A stretch of 21,661 nucleotides of DNA, from assembly GCA_963696325.1 (NCBI GenBank), contig CAVOJV010000011.1, forward strand, positions 1-21,661, given 5' to 3'. The notes beneath the pieces were generated by a model. The model worked only from the letters and a program-made list of their open reading frames with translations. It made no database searches and was not told where the DNA came from. Positions within the stretch are counted from its first letter, which is position 1, and each line of letters opens with the position of its first letter. This document shows, piece after piece, positions 18,355 through 21,661 of this stretch. The position numbers and the translations under genes were made by a program. Source of the DNA: CAVOJV01 sp963696325. Lineage in GTDB: Bacteria > Pseudomonadota > Gammaproteobacteria > Competibacterales > Competibacteraceae.

Positions 18355-21300
18355 TCACAGTTGCGGAACAAACACCACGTCCCTGAAATAGTTGGAATTT
18401 GAAAAGGTGGATGTCGGCATCGACCCCAATACGGTCGTATAGACTCCACTTCCCACATACGTGTGGAGATGACCGTTCACGATGGGCGCGGCAAATCCAT
18501 TGCTGGCTGACGCGTAGTAGAGATCGGCGCTGTTCGAGACTGCCACGATGGTGTCCGTGTTGGCAGTTATGCTTACCGGTGTCGGGAGCGTGAATGTCTT
18601 CCACCCTTCCGTCCCCGATGTGATGTTCCAGGTGTACGGACCAGCCAGCAGGGCACCATCGGCCGCACGCCAGATGCGGACGGTATGGTCTCCCCCCTCC
18701 AGGGCGTTCGTGTAAATGCGCACCTGCGTGACTTGGCCGTTCACATCCGCATAAAACTTGGTGCCCAGCTCGTACGCCGAATCATTCTCGAATACGGTCG
18801 GAGTCTGGTAGGTGAAAATGGTGCCTTCCGTTGGCGCTTCACCGGCTTCCAGGGCGATTTGCTCATAGATTGCCCTGGCAGCCTGGTAACGCCCCTGCGC
18901 TGCAGCGAGGTTGGTCGGGAAATAGATATTCCAGTCTCCTCCCTGAGATGTTTTCTGCAGCAAGTTGTCCATCCACTGCACGTAAAACTGGGCGTCGGAC
19001 GCGCTTGCACGGACAGGTGCGTTGTCCACCGTCACGAAAACCGCCGCGGTATGGACCTGGTGCCCGTCGCCGCTCATCCTCCGCGCAGCCAGCCACCCGC
19101 TCTTGCGTAAAATTCACGGTTTCTGTCAAAGTCGCGGGGGTGCCCGGTGCAACGGACTTCTGGCTGGCAGCCACGACCACACCATTGCGCACCAGCTCGA
19201 TGGTGCCCGTGAGATCCTGGTTCGCCGTCCACTGAATCGCCACCTGCACATTTCCGCCGCCTGTCAGGTTGATCTCGTCCCCGGGAGTGGCGGTGTCGTT
19301 CACCACCAGATTCAAGAATTCGTTGTGCCCGTTCCGCGATATGACCGTCCTGCCGTTGGCAATGCCTTCGATCCAGTTGCGATAGGTCATCTGTCCCCCG
19401 GCAACCTGGGCATAAGTCAGGAGAGATCCCAGGGTCGACACGCCGCACGGATAGTCGGTTCCAGCGGCAAACCCGGGCCGAAAGCCTGTGTTGAGCAGGC
19501 GATAATAGGCTTGGATGAAGGAGTCGCTGCCGTTCACATCCTCTGAGATGAAGTCGGCCGACCCCAGGGCCACTTCGACCGGGTATTCCATGGGGATGCA
19601 GCAATTCAGGCTCTGCGGGATGGTGTTATCCAGATACTGCATATGCGCAAACCCGGCGATACCGCTACGTTGATGTGCCCACTCAAAAATCGGAAACGTA
19701 TACTCTTCCCAAACCTGATGAGCTTCCGTAAGCCCAAGAGCCACAATGTGCCCGCCAAGGGCCTGGTGGGGATACTGCATATACGTGGGGTCCCAGTGCC
19801 ACTCGGCATCCCAGTGGACAATCCGGTCAGGCCAAGCCGGATCGTCCTGGCCGGTGACGAGGGGCAGGTCGGTAACAGGGTCTTGAACCTCGCCATTGCC
19901 CATGTCAGCCAACAGAGATATCGCCGCCAGATTCTGGGGGCCCATCTTATTGTAAAGGCTCGCGACATCTTCGGGGGCTCCTCCGCAGCTCCGATGCACG
20001 TGCATGTCCCCGGCATACCAGCCAGCCGGTTCAGGCCCCCCCGATTGGAGCGTAATGGTGACGGAAGCGCTCCTGCTTGCAGACACGTTGCCCGCGGCGT
20101 CCTTGGCCCACGCATACAGGGTCTTGCTGCCTGCTGTCGCGCAGGTGTGGGAAGCCGGCGCCGTTCCCGACCACCCTCCGGCTGTCGCCAGAGGAGCCGT
20201 GGCCGACTCGGTCACCATGTACCCCGTCACCCCCACGTTGTCCGTCGCCGTGAAGCTGGTGATGGGAACCGTAAGGCTCGTGGCCGCAGCCGGTATCACA
20301 AACGAGGTCACTGTCGGAGCACTCGTGATGGTGACGGTGGCACTCCCGGGTGAGCCGATCTGGTAGGTGCGCCTGCTCAGAAGTGTTACTGTGACCGTCT
20401 GGTCGCTCTCCTCGATTGTGTCCTTGATCGGTGTTACCATGGCGGTGACGGATGAGGCGTTGGCCGGGATGACAGCCATTCCCTGAATTCTCGTGATTCT
20501 CCTGTAATCCCTCCCTTTCGCTGCCGTGCCGCTGGCACTATATACCAAGATACAGGCTCTTGCGGTATTTCCGGTCCGGGAGAAGGTGAACTCACCGGTG
20601 GCCCCGGATTTTGAAGCACTCGGTTTTGTAGGCCACAACGTTCACCACGGGCGGAGGGGAATCGTCGGCTGCTGCTATAGGGGATGTCCGCGCTACTGGT
20701 CGAGGCGACTGCGATGACAGTCTCGTCGCCCTCCTCGATCATGTCTTCGATGGTGTTGCCAGTGGCGCCGGCGGATGAGCAGTTGGCAGGGGTGGCAACC
20801 GTCTCCGGAATTCTCGCAACTCCCCCGTAATCCCTCCCCCTCGTTTCCGTGCCACCGGCAATGTATCTCGAGATGAGCGTTCCCGAAGCATCTCCGGTCC
20901 GGGAGAAGGTCAGCGTATCGCCGATGCCGGATCTCGAAGCACTCGGTTTTCTCGCCGCAACGTTCACCAAGGGCCTGGAGAAATCGTTGGCTGCGATGGT
21001 GCATGTCGCGCTATTGGGCGAGCCGATCACGTAGGAAGCACTCTCCAACAGCGTGATCACCACCGTTTCATCAGCTTCAAAATTCCTGTCGTCCCTGGGT
21101 ATCACCCAAATGGGCGCAGACGACTGACCGGCGGCCATGATCACCGAACCGGAGAGTCTCCTGTAGTCAATTGCATTGGTCGCTGTGCCGCTGATGCTGT
21201 ATCTCACGGTCAGTGGGTTGCTCGTGTCTCCTGTTCTATGGACCGTAAGCTCACCTCTTTTCATTCCTTGTTCTGAGGCCAGGGAACCGGTCTCGGTGAT

Positions 21301-21391
21301 GCTTATCGTCGGCAAGTCGGCGGAATTTGCCGCCGCCGGGAGAATAATTCGCCGCTGCGAGAAACAGCATAATGGGGAGTAGTCTTCTCAT
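18355..21391 (-). CDS. Secreted multidomain protein: three Calx-beta repeats, Ig-like module, CehA/McbA-type metallohydrolase, DUF4082-like C-terminus (several frameshifts)
   Basis: The repaired protein is about 1010 residues. It begins MRRLLPIMLFLAAAN, a Sec signal, from ATG 21391-21389. Three Calx-beta-like repeats of about 107 residues follow (LTVHRTGDTSNPLTVRYSIS, LTFSRTGDASGTLISRYIAG, FTFSRTGNTARACILVYSAS, each with an acidic EADET/EEGDET/EESDQT turn). Next is an Ig-like module (FTATDNVGVTGYMVTES, LYAWAKDAAGNVSASRS). The PHP-type metallohydrolase domain starts at WYAGDMHVHRSCGG (H-x-H metal motif), with GIAGFAHMQYLD and FAAGTDYPCG downstream. The C-terminus (YELGTKFYADVNGQVTQVRI, STFSNSNYFRDVVFVPQL) matches DUF4082. 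Frames change near 21325, 20700, 20615 and 19100. It is probably exported and may act on a phosphoester or carbohydrate at the cell surface; its substrate is unknown. Confidence 0.85.
20520..21300 (-). repeat. DNA-level tandem repeats encoding Calx-beta modules
   Basis: Related blocks recur with a spacing of about 323 bases: GAAGCACTCGGTTTT appears at 20613 and again at 20936, and TCCGGTCCGGGAGAAGGT appears in both blocks. A more diverged third copy lies near 21190-21260. The spacing equals one Calx-beta module of about 107 residues. Confidence 0.7.
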
Positions 21392-21488
21392 CTCATTTGC
21401 CTTCGCATCTAAAGGCTGCGGCCGAGGAGTCAACTGAGTAGAGCTCAACGCATTAAAGCGGCCGATAAGGCAGTCGTTCATTCCGGGC

Positions 21489-21507
21489 TTGACCCCATTG
21501 GCGTCAA
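21489..21507. repeat. 19-base near-palindrome TTGAC...GTCAA
   Basis: TTGACCCCATTGGCGTCAA matches its own complement except at the centre and one symmetric pair. It could be an operator, or one end of a mobile or REP-like element. It lies about 100 bases upstream of the metallohydrolase start. Confidence 0.5.
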
Positions 21508-21574
21508 CTTAAGACCAGGGAGGTAGATTCAGGGCCTGGGTTTTGGATTCCACCTTATTTTGATCATCGGGTGC

Positions 21575-21600
21575 CACGGGCTAAGCGAAGCTTGCCCGTG
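21575..21600. repeat. Strong hairpin-forming palindrome (CACGGGC...GCCCGTG)
   Basis: CACGGGC, a bulged T, AAGC, loop GAA, GCTT and GCCCGTG form an 11-pair stem with one bulge. No T run follows on the plus strand and none follows closely on the minus strand, so a REP-like element or bound site is more likely than a rho-independent terminator. Confidence 0.6.
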
Positions 21601-21661
21601 CTGGTCTCAGGGTCTAATACTGAGTTGCGTTCAAGATCGTGTCGATCAGAGTTACAGGCGT

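Larger units (their letters stand above)
21392..21661. other. Right-end region without a supported gene
   Basis: About 270 bases upstream of the metallohydrolase gene. No open frame with protein-like content is visible on either strand. It holds two palindromes, at 21489-21507 and 21575-21600, and must contain the promoter of the gene below it if that gene begins the transcript. Confidence 0.55.

Noticed and set aside
18064..18402. Plus-strand frame containing an HHEGHEEHEE peptide
   Set aside because: The peptide is the translation of the CACGAAG repeat; the rest is antisense to the aminotransferase start and to the end of the metallohydrolase gene.
21406..21433. TTGACT...TAGATG as a sigma-70 promoter for the metallohydrolase gene
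   Set aside because: The -10 match is poor and the predicted transcription start would fall too close to the ATG to leave room for a ribosome site.
21575..21600. Rho-independent terminator
   Set aside because: The stem is strong but no T run follows it on either strand.

Overview
The window reads as one surface-polysaccharide (O-antigen, capsule or exopolysaccharide) biosynthesis locus. Every gene I can support lies on the minus strand, so transcription runs from high to low coordinates. The high GC in most of the window, Shine-Dalgarno sites of the AGGAG type, and a secreted protein with Calx-beta and Ig-like modules point to an environmental Gram-negative bacterium. Desulfobacterota or a similar lineage is my best guess, but there is no rRNA or other taxonomic marker, so this is weak.

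Layout in transcription order. (1) 21391-18355: a large secreted protein with three Calx-beta repeats, an Ig-like module, a CehA/McbA-type PHP metallohydrolase domain and a C-terminal DUF4082-like domain. (2) 18146-16897: a DegT-family sugar aminotransferase. (3) 16872-15235: a secreted protein of probable alpha/alpha-toroid type, visibly AT-richer than its surroundings. (4) 15180-14651: a four-helix-bundle protein gene (15073-14717) between inverted low-complexity repeats; it looks like an inserted cassette. (5) 14603-12897: a Wzx-type flippase. (6) 12900-11613: a GT4 glycosyltransferase. (7) about 11562-9907: a polysaccharide deacetylase. (8) 9887-8714: a second GT4 glycosyltransferase. (9) 8593-5739: a sugar-nucleotide module of Gfo/Idh/MocA dehydrogenase, hexapeptide-repeat acetyltransferase and DegT aminotransferase, which fits a 3-acetamido-3-deoxy sugar pathway. 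(10) 5715-4831: a GT2 glycosyltransferase. (11) 4778-3538: a cytoplasmic alpha/alpha-barrel protein of unknown role. (12) 3495-1629: an AsnB-type amidotransferase. (13) 1593-590: a second GT2 glycosyltransferase. (14) 488 to the left edge: the start of a FemAB/GNAT-like protein.

Together these genes could make an amino-sugar nucleotide, assemble it into a lipid-linked oligosaccharide with at least four glycosyltransferases, modify it (deacetylation, possibly amidation of a uronic acid, possibly amino-acid or acyl transfer) and flip it across the membrane. I see no polymerase, initiating glycosyl-1-phosphate transferase, polysaccharide co-polymerase or outer-membrane export gene, so the locus probably continues beyond the window.

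A major caveat: most of the longer genes are broken by one to many frameshifts, although the protein sequence on both sides of each break stays well conserved. This looks like indel errors in the sequence rather than gene decay. I therefore annotate whole genes across the breaks and note where the frame changes.
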